DNA from: Ditylenchus dipsaci
Taxonomy: Eukaryota > Nematoda > Chromadorea > Rhabditida > Anguinidae
Direction of reading: 5' to 3'
Assembly (NCBI GenBank): GCA_004194705.1
Contig: SADC01000596.1
Span: 1 to 64,000 of the forward strand
Length of the DNA stretch: 64,000 nucleotides
Shown here: in pieces, positions 9,396-22,700 of the stretch
Numbering within the stretch: position 1 is the stretch's first letter
Layout of the letters: each line of letters starts with the position of its first letter
Notes under the pieces: generated by a model
Told to the model about the DNA's origin: nothing
Databases searched by the model: none
The model's input: the letters and a program-made list of their open reading frames with translations, nothing else
Program-made: the position numbers and the translations under genes

Positions 9396-10758
9396 TAAAG
9401 CCAAAAAGCAGTTTTTTTTAAACATAATTGAGTACTGTCCAATTGTTCTGCTTCAAACACAATCCACAATTTTGATTATATGTTTCTTATATTTCTTCCC
9501 TCGTTTCTCCAAAATCAGACCAAGAAATATTTCTAATCAAAAATGTAGCTCACTGTTCTCTCTAACAAAAAATAAATTTTCAAATTGCCGCCTATCCCTC
9601 TACTGACTGACTCATTTCTTTCAAATTGATGCTCATGTTTTCCAATTCTCTCTCTATTTCATCAGCCCCCGCTAACAACAATAACCAGCACAAAAGATAG
9701 ACAAGTGTGTGTGCAGCTCAATTGGCGACCAGCCAAAACAACACTCTTAGCTTGCGCCACAAGCAATCAAATGGGTAGTAGTAGTAGCCCGTGCATCTAT
9801 CTGTCCCTTTGCTAGAAAGCAGGCATTTATCTGAAGTAAAAAACTTTGACTCCACTACACCCCTCTTTTTGTTCGATTTAAGCGGTTGCGCACACGTAGC
9901 GCCAGAGAACCAGCAGGCATCCCCTGGCTGAATATGAATTGTTTTGCGCTAAGGCTAGAGAAAAGAGAGATATATGTGTGTGTTTAGTTTTTGCTGCTTT
10001 GCTTTCCCCCTTGTTTCAGTGACTTTTCTTTTTGCTATGGTGGTGGTTTACATCATAATCATATAAATTGTTTCTTCCCTTTCCTTCTGCTTTGATTGCC
10101 CCCGTCCACCATCCGGTGTGATTCCTACTACTACTGCATCGATTAGGACGTGTGCGTGTGCATTTTGTTTGGAAAGAAGGGGAATGGGAAGTGAGATGTG
10201 TGAATGTGGATGTAAAAAGGTTAATGGCTTGACTGAAAATTGTTTTAAAAATGGTAATGCTAGGGTTGGGAATCGAACTTGGATGTTATTTCGGATTTTT
10301 GAAAAAATATGTTAGTCACCAGTGGGAATCGAACTTGAGCAATTTTTGAGATTTTGAAAAATGTTTTAGCTTGCAATGGGAATCGAACAAGAAAGGTTTT
10401 GTAATTTTGGAAAATGGGTCGGTTCGCACTGAGACTCGAACTTAGATGCTTTTTTTTTAATTTTGAAATGAATGTGATTGCAGAAAGTGGGAATCGAACC
10501 GATGCATTTGTTTATACTTAAAATGCGTTTTGGATCTAAAAGTATTTGAATGTTATTCATGTCTGCCGAAAATCCTTATTTTTCACCATTTTTATTGTTG
10601 GTTTTAGATTGATAGCTGGATTAGACAGCCTTTGATGAGTTGATAAGCCGGCTTTGTATGGACAATGCTATGTGCTAGCAGTATTGTTGCTGATTGCTGG
10701 ACTCAACAACTTAGCCGTAGTCGTCTCTTAGTATTCAACAGGGAATGCATGACTGCTG
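9396..10758 (+). promoter_or_regulatory. Upstream region of the BICRA-like gene
   Basis: From ~9600 the sequence becomes richer in unique, less A/T-skewed DNA (runs such as GCCCCCGCTAACAACA, GTAGTAGTAGTAGCCCG, TTCCCTTTCCTTCTGC). It is the candidate 5' flank and 5' UTR of the gene starting at 10759. No TATA box or defined start site can be assigned. Contains the B-box-like array at 10260-10505. Confidence 0.35.
10260..10505 (-). repeat. Five B-box-like motifs at ~55 bp spacing
   Basis: GGGAATCGAAC-type motifs occur near 10269, 10323, 10378, 10431 (variant GAGACTCGAACTT) and 10490. On the minus strand each reads GTTCGATTCCC, the tRNA T-arm / RNA polymerase III B box. No acceptor or D-arm pairing is visible around them, so they are not five tRNA genes. 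They end about 250 bp upstream of the BICRA-like start codon. Confidence 0.6.
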
Positions 10759-13700
10759 ATGACTTCCAATGGCACCACCTACTTCCTAACCTCAGCCACT
10801 ACTACTTCCGCTCAGCAAAACTCCTACATGGAAGACTTCAACGACGCTGAACAGTAAGTTGTTTTGTAGTCAAATCAAATAAAATTGCCAAAAATTTATA
10901 ATAATTTGGACAGATAAATACAGTTTTAATACATAATTTGTCAAAACAAAGCTTTTTCAGGTCAGAATAGTTAAACAGAAATAAAAAATGTGTCCCGTCA
11001 CCACTGCGATTCGAACTAAAAGAATTTTTTTCATAATTTAGGAATCTAGGGTATAACCCTCTAGGCTATAGATAACCCTCTGTACTACAGATTTATGCTT
11101 GATATATAAAACAACAATTGAGAAAATTTCCAAAGACCTAGGAAAAAAATTTCAGTAAAATCCAAACCGAACCACAAAGTAATTATTCGCACCAAATGTA
11201 CAATGGACCAATAAATAAATTACAGCTTCTCATTTTATAAACAAAGAGAAACCAAAAAGACTCTCATAGTCAAGCAATCACACCACAAACAATACTATAT
11301 GCAACCAGTGTTCAGATGGGTGTAGGTCTGATAGAAATAATTATTTTCAACAAAATAGAGGTGGGGTCGAGCGACTGAGTAGCAGCTTTGACAGAATGTG
11401 GAAGGGCGGACCAAAATGTATAAATATACTTGGTGGTGAATGTGAATTTTCCACCTCCACTTTGCATTTCCCCCATTTCAGCTCCTCCCGTTGCTAAACA
11501 TAGATGGGGGCGGACCTTTTTCAGTGCATTGCAACTCGCTCCGCCCACCCCTTGCTTTGCTCTCAATACACACACACACTAGTCTAGCAATAGTAGCAAT
11601 GGGAAACGACCGACTGACTGGCTGGCCAAAAATATTATTTTTTTTGCTAATCACTCGAGTTCGAACCCCAGTGCAATCTTTTTCATTTTTAGTTTTGATC
11701 ATACTTTCTGAGTCAAACTTTAAAATTTATTTTGAGATATACTACAAATAAAACAATTCGAAATTTGAAAGTTTGACCAAAATTATAATTTTATATTTTC
11801 TTTGTCGGTTCCCCAAGCAATTTTTTAATATCAGGTATTAACATAAGTTCGGGAACGCTCGTGTGACCTGGTTTTGGCGAGAATTTTAGGATATGATCTT
11901 TTTGTCTAATAATATTTTGTTAATAAATTGATGTTTCCTACCATCAGAATGAAGAAAATGGAAAAAAAAATTCATTTTTTTGCCTTGGTCCCCCCTGTAG
12001 TCATTTTCTACCAAAATAATCAAAATTTATTATTTCAAATCAGATACAGAAAATCCAGAATTTCTGACACCAGATTCGGGATCAGCGTATCCGATTTCTA
12101 AGAAAACTAGTCATAAACGCTGAAATTGTCTGTCATACTTTTAAATTCCGTTCGAGACAAAATGTTCGAATTATTACGAATTGACTTTTTTGACAAATCA
12201 CCACAGGAGGGGGGGGGGGTTGTCTAGGCAAAAAGTGCGAAAAAAATGTTTGATTTTCTTCATGTCGGGCAATTTATAAACAAAATATTTTTAGTCATTA
12301 AGATCAGATTTTTAAATTTTCACCAAAAAAGGTAACACGAGTATTCCTGGACCTTATGTTAATATTCAATAGCTCTTTGCAGTTCACTTGTCATTTCAAA
12401 GCACCGCCTTTTTTCTTTTAACAACATGTATTGACTGTTTTTTTTTTCAAAAAGATCTTATAAAATAAAAGTTTACAAAGGCTCATAAAAATTCATATTT
12501 TTGCTCAGAATTTTTCTGCTTTTTGACCAAATTTATCAATACTGCTCTTTGGCAACTTACCCCTTAATCTATAGCTCATTTCACTGGGTGTAAAAACAGG
12601 TGTTTTTTTTGCCTCTTAGTGGTATTCAAAAAGTGGGTCAAAACACAATACCAGGAAAAATGATTTTGAAATTTAAAAAAGTCCCCTAAAGTTAACTATA
12701 GAGGGCATACGATTAATTGATAAATTGAAAATCGGATATTTTCTTCTGAGTCAGTCAATTTTTGTATGTCTATTTTCACCAATTTAAAACTATGGTGTGT
12801 CTGAATCTGACTTTTTCACTCCGTGCAAAAATAAAATTTTTTCAGAGACTGTTTCTGGATGAAGACCAACAAGCTCAGCCGGTCGGCACTCCTACTGGCG
12901 ACGACTTCTCAGCTCTCTTCAATGTGCCCATTGACGACACCTTCTTCGGAGAGGCTACTAGTGGTCTCGATGTTCAAAATTTGCCCCCGACCCGCAAACT
13001 GACCAGTTCTCTCAAGGCTCTTCGGTGGTGGTCCAGCCTGGTCAGGCGCCTTACCAGCCTTATGGCTCAGAGGCTGGCCCTTCAGGCTATAGCCAACCCC
13101 CACTCCAACAAATGCAAAATCAGCAATTTGAGACCCTGCAGCCATATGATCCCCTGCCAACCTGGTAAATTAGCTTTTTATAATTCTAATAGGAATTTGA
13201 GCTCATTTAACACCACAGAATGGTATTTTCACTTAATCAAATTTTACTTTTTGCCTTGAGAAATCAATTTAAGTATTTAACAAAGTTAAAGATTGACTAT
13301 ACATGATTAAAAAAAAATCTTGGCGCAGTTAATCGAAAGTTTCAGCTCAGCTCTTAGAATTCTATTGTATTTCTGTGAAAAAATTACCAAGAAATGTGTT
13401 TCAAGAAGTTTTTTTTAGAAAAATGCCCTCTAAAATGCCTTTAACAGCATTAGTTCATTATAGCCTTACTTTTGAATATCGTGCATTTGAATTAGTTTTG
13501 TTTGGATTTCAAACATTCTGGTCTATTCGAATAAAATATATAATGGATATTTGATACGTAGTAGTCATGCTCCATGTGGTCTAACGGTTAGGATCGCTGG
13601 CTTTCACCCAGCAGGCCCGGGTTCGATTCCGGCATGGGATGGTATGTTTTTTGTCTGGAAAATTTCAAGGCTAAATCAGTTTTTGTTAATAAATACTGGT

Positions 13701-16700
13701 TTTTTGAATGAAAAAATTTCTTGGTATGGAAATTTCGTGAACCGCAGGTGCACTTTTTCCCTTAAAGAGTATGAGTTCTCTAGCCATAGACCGCCAGAAG
13801 AGTATAAGTTGTCTAACCATTTTTAGGCTTACAGAGCTTATACTCTTCGAGAGGGGTTGCACTTGGGGTGCTGTCTAATAATTTCCACTCAAAAAAGTAC
13901 TGCAAAGTTTTTTATAGAGAAAAAAGTTATGTCTATATAAAAATGAATAAATAAAAATAAAAACTCTTGTTGTATTTTAGCTGCTCCACAAGGTCAATAC
14001 AACCCTTCTGGGCAGCAATTGCAACAGCCATACACCTCATCCACTAATCTTAACCACACCTCAAGCACAAATTCGACTTATCAGCGGCGCAGAGCTGGCA
14101 GCCGCTTTTGAAAACCAGCGGTCAGATGGACTACCTTCTATGAAAGGCCCATGCAGAGTGGGACCTATGTGCCTGAGTGCCAGCCTTCCACCAGCTCAGC
14201 CAACCAATTTGGCCATGCTGGAAAGCAGCAGGGCTGGATGGGAGGTGTTCAAGGCATGGAAATGGCTGGAGGTATGGCGGTGAGCCATCAGCAATACGGT
14301 CAGGCGTCTGGTTACAGGATTGTCCAGAGAGAGGATGGTCAACAGATTGCTTATGTGGACCAACAACAGGAGATGTTGACCGAAATGGGAGGGCAGTATG
14401 TGAATGCAGCTGCCCAGAATGAGGGTGGTTACTACAATCCCGTTCAGGTTTGTTGAGAGGAATAAACAATAAATTAGGTAGATTCCTGTCAATAGTGGGG
14501 AATAACTTTTAAGCTTAATCAAGCATATGCCAAAAAAGCAACAGGATACTAGGCTCAAAAATTTGATGGTTATAATAATAATCACCGGCACTAGTAGAGA
14601 ATCAGAAGATTTTTTTGCCTCAGTCTTTTTTAAGCAAGGTATGCGAGCGTATGGGACGGACTCAAATATGAGTCGAAGATATGTATGAACCCTTCCTAAC
14701 ATACGCTGACCCTACCTTGCCTAAGCCTGAGCGTTAAAAGTCTTAAAAACCTTAGGGCGGCAAATCAAAGCTACCCTCCCCTCTCCCCCTGATTCTCTAT
14801 TGGGGCTGATTCACCTTGAGCTAGCTCAGAATTTTAACGGCTCCAGGATCCAGGATATCAACTCAGCTTGACTGGATAACCTTTAAACTCATCTAGAACT
14901 AACAACAAATATTTGCAGGTCATGCCATCCACACACTAACAGCACAAACATGCCTCCACACATTCCTGCAACAAAATCAGAACCAGCCTTCCTTTCATTC
15001 CATGCCCCCAAACCTTGATCTCCGGCTCGCAGCCGCCACCCCAATTAATGTCTAATGGACCTGACATGCTCTCCAACCCTAATAACGCCAGTAATCAAGC
15101 CCGTCGAATGCCAGCTCCTAAACCAGCTGCCAAAAAAAGCGGCTCCGCAAGGCAGCACCACAAACTCGACCACTTCCTCATTTGCCTCAGCCACTTTGGC
15201 AGTGTCATGGAGAAAATATTCGCAAATACTGGTGATATGAACGCAGCAGTCAGGTTTACACCGGAAAATCTGCTGAATTTGGTCAGATATTGTGTCAATA
15301 CAATAGTTTGATGGCTGAGGTAGGCAATTTTATTAAGTTTTTGTGTTGGCGAGTTGACTTGATTATTTATAGCAAGAAGCTACGGGTATGGACCTGAGCA
15401 TGCAGATCAAATCTGTGGAAGAAGAATCGTGGCCTTGTTGAGCGTGTAAGTATTTTGATGTATGAATGAACGTGCAAAATTTTGAATCAGCTTTAAAACA
15501 TGTCAAATTGTGCTACGATACGATGCTAAAGGATGCTTGACAATAATTGTTTGGTTCTATAATAATTTGTTTGGATTAACATTTTTGGACTAGCCGTGAC
15601 ATCTTCATTGAAAAACAAGGAAATAAAAAGGTGCCTCCAGAGAGGATCGAACTTGAGACATTCATTTTGAACTAGACCATGACATTTAGGACCGGACAAT
15701 TTGCAAAGCCATGCATGAATCCGAATAAATTTTTCAGATCGAAATTTTCAGGCCGAAAATTTTAAGTTTTGGTATGCTAGCTTTTTCTTTCGAAAAAAGC
15801 CCATTAACCAGCAAAAAAAACTTCAACAACTAAAATTGCAGAAAAACTATCGTATCGCATAATAAGACAAAAATGAGTTATCCCATGCCGGAATCGAACC
15901 CGGGCCTGCTGGTGAAAGCCAGCGATCCTAACCGTTAGACCACATGGGAACATGCCTACCAATCAAATATCTATGATTATTTCCACTCCAAATGGACAAG
16001 ACCTTTCCTTTTCCCTACCAAAAACAACAAGCTCATTTTTTACAACTACCTTTTTACTCAGCTTCTTATTATTGGATCATAAGTTAGCTTTGAATTATTC
16101 TACCATTTTAGAGCTGAGCCTACATCTCAACACCACCATGGCTCAACCCTTCCCATCCACAGCTCAGCCAAACCCTGTACCACCCCTATACACCCAACTC
16201 AACCACTCCAAACCACCCGCCAAAAGCAAGTGGAGGAAAAACCTCCTCAAGCTAAGCAAGATCCTCCACCCACTACCCCAACCCCTCCAAGCCTTTTAAT
16301 GCTCCTCCAAGGCAACAAGAAATAGCAGCGATCATCCAAATGGACCCTAATAATATGACCAGTCTGACCCCTCAGCAACTAGCACAGCTACTGCCTGGGC
16401 ATTTGACCACTGGGGCTAATGGTCAGCCGGTCACTGTCCTACTGGACTACGGTCCAGCTGGTCAGCAACAAATTCAGCTGCAGACACTGCCTGTGACTCC
16501 TGTGCTGGAGCCATCTAGAAAAGGTCCCACTAAAAAGCCCAGTCAGGCAAAAATGGTATAGACGGCACTTTGGATGATACCATAGACCAGGTGGTGGGGC
16601 ATCAACAACCCTTGTATGTGTACAATCCACCTAATGGCACACCTGCAGAAAATTCTACTAGTGCTGCTGTGAAAGTGCCTCCAAAAGAAAATCTAGAGCT

Positions 16701-19700
16701 AAAGCTGCTATCGGTAAGATTTTTTTCAAGAGTTGAGTCTAAGTCTCTAAATTCGAAAACATTCATCCCACTTTTTGGTGATTAATATCAAGCCCTGAAA
16801 ATACTTTTAATTTATTTAATTTAGCCCAATCAAAAAACAGTGGACAACCCATAAATGTGCGGCCAATCACTCCACCCCCTCCACCTGTCATACTGCCTTC
16901 ACCGCCGAACTTGGCAAGAAGATAGAGGAGAGGAGATCAGAAGGAAAGAAAGTAAATTTGAAATTTTAGACTTTGGTTCAGTAGCCTAATCACAGTTTTT
17001 TAGTGTCTCCAAAGAGTTTGACATCCTGCTAATTCCTTGGCAGAAGAAGACTGTGAAAAGCCATTTACCTCCAAGTCAGACTGCATCCAAAGGGTGTTGC
17101 CATTTGCCTTCAGCTACGAGCCTGAGATGAGCCAGAATTTGCTAGAACAATGTAATTTCAATTTTGAAGTATTCGATTAAAGGAGGGGGAAAAGCTACTT
17201 AGGTTTGAAAAAGTGGCCTCCATGGCAGCGTTTGCGTTTTTTTTCCCCAAAATAGTGCTGCAGGTTCGATCCCACGTGGTGGCATACTATTTATTTTGGC
17301 TTCTTTGACCAGTTTTAGAGGTAATTATACTTTTTTGACGCCATATTCGAAATCAGCCACCCAAATTACCTTGATACTGGCAAAACAAGCCAAAAAAAAT
17401 GCATGCCACCACGTGGGATCGAACCTGGAACAACATTTTGTGACAAAAAAATGTAAACGCTTACGCACTGCGCCATGGAAGCCTCTTTTTCCAACCTAGG
17501 TATCTTTTCCCTCTCCTTAAGTGGTTTGCCTTGTTGTCCAGGGTTCCCAATAGGATGAGGCAAAAATCAGCCGAAATTTTTCAAAAATAAGCATTTGGGT
17601 CAAAAATCAGCCAAAAATTACCAAAAATCAGCCACACCTATTGTTAGGTACTTATGCCGTTTAAGCGCCAACAAGCCACCTTCGGGCGCTTGATTGCTAC
17701 GGGTTGAGATGCGCACACCCACATATGTTAGACATAAAACACTCGGAAGTGACTCTGGTTGCATAAAAACACATGCAAACAAGAGTTTCTTTATGCGATA
17801 GACCCATAAAGTAAAAAGCTGTTCAAAATCTATCATTTTCACTTTAATTTGACTCGAAAAAGGCTAAAATTTGGTCGAAAATACCTTAAAAAGATAATCT
17901 AGCCGCAAATTTGACAAATTTAATTTATTTATTCAGAAAGTGTTTAAATATGCTTTTTGCATCGTGATGTCCAGGAAAAAAAGAGCTCCGAGGTGTTTTC
18001 GGATCACTTTCAAAAATTTGGGGGTGAGAAGGGGAGGTTGGATAGGTTAAACGGGATAAGTACCAATTGTTGAAAAATTACTTTATTTGGGATAAACCAA
18101 CAATAAAACAATACTAAATTCTAATATACAACACTATAGCATAAATTTTTCAATAGAAAGGCGGAAGTTTAGCAATTTCACCCGAACATTGTTAGTCGTT
18201 TTATCGGCGCTACTGGCTTATAACCCCCCCCCCAAAACAACTACTTTCTTATACCCCCCCCCCAATCCTCGGACCTACTGGCTTATACCCCCCCCCAAAA
18301 TCAAGATTTTTAAGAGTGGTCAAAACATATTTTTTAGCAATAATTTCGCCATAAAAGGTCCAGAAAAGCAATTAAAATAGGGTTCAAGGGCTGTATTGGA
18401 GGGGAAGGGACAAACAGGGCCACTTCTATAGTGCCTATAAGTACCAAAGAGTATTAATTCTCTTAGCGTTGAAGTCACTTTCAAACCCAGCCACTTGTGG
18501 TGCACGTAAAAGTATAACTACTCGAAATGATCGGACCGATCAGCCGGGTGGATCCTGATGGTTGTCGTGTAAATTTTGGACGGCTGAGCCTCTGGCTCGT
18601 AGCCCCAGGCCTGAAGAGGGGGAAACCCTTTTCGGTCGTAAAATCAAAGATGTTGAACATAGTTTTGAATACTGGGGCCTACCGCATAAATAACTCTGGT
18701 ATGCATGTTTTTTCATGCATCCAGAGTCGCTTTCGAGTGATTTGTGTCTAAGTATGTGGGTGTGCGCATCTCAACTCCAAGCCCCAAGCCCCTGCGCCCC
18801 CGAAGGGGCGCAGGGGGCTTGAGAGTTAGAGATTCGCGCACGCACTTACCTTAGACATGATTCCGAGAAGTACACTTGATCATAAAATGCATATAGAGTC
18901 TATTTTGCCACGGCCCGAGTTGAAAAACATGGTAAAGCAGCTAAAAAAGTGGCCCCTGTATTATTCCCTTCCCCTCCCAATACAGCCCATACCGTATTTA
19001 TTCTAATAGACGGGCACCCCCTAATTTAAAATCGTGTTTTTGGCATTGTGTTTTTGACCCTTTTTTGCAGACTGTTCTTATGCAAGTTACCACTAATTTT
19101 GTAGCTCATCTCACTGGCTACAAATTGGGTGGTAATGTGTATAAAAGCAGTTAACAAAAAGTGGGTAAAAAACACAACGCCAAAGAACACGATTTGAACG
19201 AGGGGGGTGCCCGTCTATTAGAATAAATACGGTAATCCCTTTTAAACTGCTTTTCTGGTCCCTTTATGGCAAAATTATTGCATAAAAATGGTTTTTAGAC
19301 ACTCCAAAAAAGTTGGTTTTTGGGGGGGGGTATATGACAGTAGGTCGATTTTTGGGGGGGGGTATAGAAAGTAGCTTTTTGGGGGGGGGGGTATAAGCCA
19401 GTAGCGTCGTTTTATCAATTCTTCATTGAGTCAGTCAAAATCAGCCAAAATTAGCCGAAATCAGCCAAAATCAGCAAATCAGCCAAAAAAATAATAATCA
19501 GGGCCCAATCGAGGCTCAAAATCAGCGAATGGCTGATAAATCAGCCAACTTGGAGCCCTTGTTGTCACAGGGCTTGCTAATATGAAATTTCACAAACATT
19601 CATTATTCGAATATTTTTCAGAGCCCGAAAAGTTTTTTCATTTCTCCGGACGCATTTATTTAATTTCGCATCCGAAGGCCTTTAAATGTTTTTTTTAAGA

Positions 19701-22700
19701 TGAATTCGGTGGTATCTTTTCTAAAAGTCTCATGATTGAATTGAAGCAAGAGTTCCGATGGGTCCCTTGCTAGAAAAATTGATTACCGTATTTACTGTAT
19801 TAACTCCCCATCCTCTAATAACTCACCACCCTCTAATAAGTCCCCACCCTACGGACCTTATATCTCAGCCTAGAGTGAACATTTCGCAAACCTGTTTTTT
19901 GCTTTTTCTTAGTTGCCGCGAGTTTACCTGATTCCACTTTTTAAATTTTGGTTGAGCACCCAAAATATCAAAATCGACCTCAAAAATTTTCGATTTTTTA
20001 GAGGTTGAAAAATAACCCCCATGGGACTTAATACAGTAAATACGGTAGGCTTCCAGGGCAAATCTCTTTTCCATGCCATGGCAAATCTATTCATCTACCA
20101 CACTAACTGCAGCTAAATTTCAGTTGACCACGAAATGCTCAGGCATTCAGTGAGCATTATGGAGAGGAGGAATGAGCTGGAGACCAAAATGCGATCCATT
20201 TTATTCAGAGATGCTTTGGTGAGTCACTAACTAATCGAGCTCAAATTTTCACTGTGAGAATATTATTTAGGGCGAAGATGCTTACAACCACGAACTCTCT
20301 ATGCTCCTACACCTGGACTGTGAGTATGAGAGGAGGACTCTAACCAAAGAAAAAGAATTGGCTGTTAATGATCCATGTGAGTATCAAAGAAATTAAAATA
20401 CTCAAAAAAAATTGGCCTTTCATAAAAAAGTTGCTTTGGTCAACCCAGTTGTTTTTTTGCAAAATTTAACCAAGGAAAATGAGGAAAAATTTTTTTTATA
20501 AAAAAACAACAGAGGGGACCAAGGCGAACACATATAGAGCCAAATATGGCTCAAATTATATTGCCCGTTTTTCAGCCAGTTTCGTGCCTGACCCCTACTT
20601 CCTGCAAAGCACTGCAAACCCTGCAGCAAGCCAAGAAAATCCTCAAATACCTCCACAAGCTCCATTCAAGCCGCTGAAAATGCCAAAATTCCAAGCCCTG
20701 CAACAGCTATGGACTTTGACTACCATGACTTTGACCCTCAAGACTATCTCAACCGAATTTTCAACCTGGTTTTGCCTGCATCACCAAAACACCTTCTCCT
20801 CTACCATCCAGTGAAGATGAAGAAGAAATACTTCCAATCCAAGATCCTGAGCTCCAAACATCTAGTCAACGAGAAGAAAACAAAGATTCAGTACACCCAC
20901 CTGTAGCACCTCCACTGGCACCTCCTATCCAAGAAAATGATCTCCAACCAATTTTGGAGACTCATTACATGAAGAGTCCAGACTCTTCACCAACTTTAAC
21001 CTCCGAAGTCCAGTGCACGAACCCGAAGAAGTGGTTAAATGCAGGAAGAGTCAGCCCAAGAAGTATTTAGAAACATTGACCAAGGCCAAACCACAATTTG
21101 GTAGGTATAAACCAGGTATTTGGAAGACCTGAAGCTGTTGAGAATGGCACTTTCGAAGCTTCTACATCCCAGAATTGGTCGTTCGAGCACAATTCTCTGT
21201 CCCATTTGCCTCCTAAGCTGAGATTGACTAGAGCTAGGTTACAATTACCCCTGGTGCAGGCATTGGATAATGGTACAAGGTCGTTGAATGAAGGAGAGAA
21301 GTTAAAGCCGCTGGAGCAAACTGTCGGCTTTTGCTGGAAATGTCGACGGCTTTGAGTAATGATGCTGGAAAGAGATGAAATTTGACCTGGAGAGCACCGA
21401 AGGTGATGGAGCAGATGAAAATTTGAGAGGCTTGGACCAGCAAATAGCTGAACAAGTTGTGGAGAGAAAGTTGGAAGAGGTGGAAGAAAGGCACAAGATC
21501 AACAGGTTTTGTGTTTTCATTATCAAGTTTTTGGACATAGGTAGGGTTGTTGAGACGGGTACAGTGAAGTTTCGATTTTTACCCCACTTCGATCTATCGC
21601 CACTGCAACTTATCTGATTAGCTGGCTATCAAATAAACCGAAAAAAAAACTAAATTGGATCACAAGAATGTTTTCGACCTTGAACATTTTGTCATTTATA
21701 GCAAATTTCAAATATTCGAAATGGTATATTTTTTAAATTTAAACTAAAAATTGTCCCAGCACGAAAGAAAAACTGATTGGAACTTGAAAATTTTCAAAAA
21801 TTACGAAGCCGCAATATCGATTTAAGAGTCATTTCTATAGTTAATTGTATAGCCACAATTAAAGCTCATCTGATTTGAGCAATATGCTTGAATATACTCG
21901 AAAAATTAGAAGAAATGTTGACGCTAGTGTCAGATATACCGTAGCCCCTAAAGGGTGATTTATATGCGATTAGCTTTCTGGGACAGTACAATAGGACATC
22001 ACTGTCGACTATTTAAAATTTAAGACCGAATTGAAACCTAACTTCGGCTATCTGACTCGAAATTTTCAGTTACTTGACAACCCTATGAGACTTTCTGAAA
22101 TTCAGCCATACTCAACAATACCCATATCCACGCCTAACAAATAGACAAAAATTTGTGATTGACATAAAGTTTAAAAATTTTCAGGAATGCAAACTTCAGC
22201 CACTCAAGATCAAACTGAACAGAAACCCTGTAAAGTCACCTCTAACACTCAGCAACAACACTGCCCAGCTCCAGAAAAGAGTCCAAAGAAGACAGAAAGA
22301 GAAGGAAAAAGAAGAAAACGGGAGAAAAAGCGGCTCAAACATCTTCAGAAGTCCACTTCAGATGCCCAAGAAAGCTACCAAAGCCCAGAAAAAACCTCAG
22401 TAAATAGTATTTCTAGTCCTCCAGCTCCTATAGTCAGTCTGATTCCTGCCTCTCCACCTCTAACGTCACCCATTCCATCACCCATCAAGCGTCGAAGACC
22501 CTGCTGGGAAAGTGGCTCAAATACAAATGCGTCTAGTCCACCTAAACTGCCAGCTATGCCAAGAAAGCTGAGTCCACCAGTGGAAGTACCTGTGAATGGA
22601 CTCAAACTCAGAATTTCCAAGGTGCTACTGTCCAGCAAAACCAGGAAGAAAAGGCACAGAGAAGTGGCTTTGCCAAAAGAACCAGTGGATTTAGTACACG

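Larger units (their letters stand above)
17539..19558. mobile_element. hAT-like element, 2.0 kb, in BICRA intron 8
   Basis: The exact 8-mer TTGTTGTC flanks both sides (17531-17538 and 19559-19566). The ends are CAGGGTTCCCAA and TTGGAGCCC. The interior has repeated ATCAGCCAAAA motifs at both ends and hosts the nested element 18206-19408. No transposase frame is present. The exact right boundary could shift by a few bases because the duplication overlaps a possible CCCTTG terminus. Confidence 0.65.
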
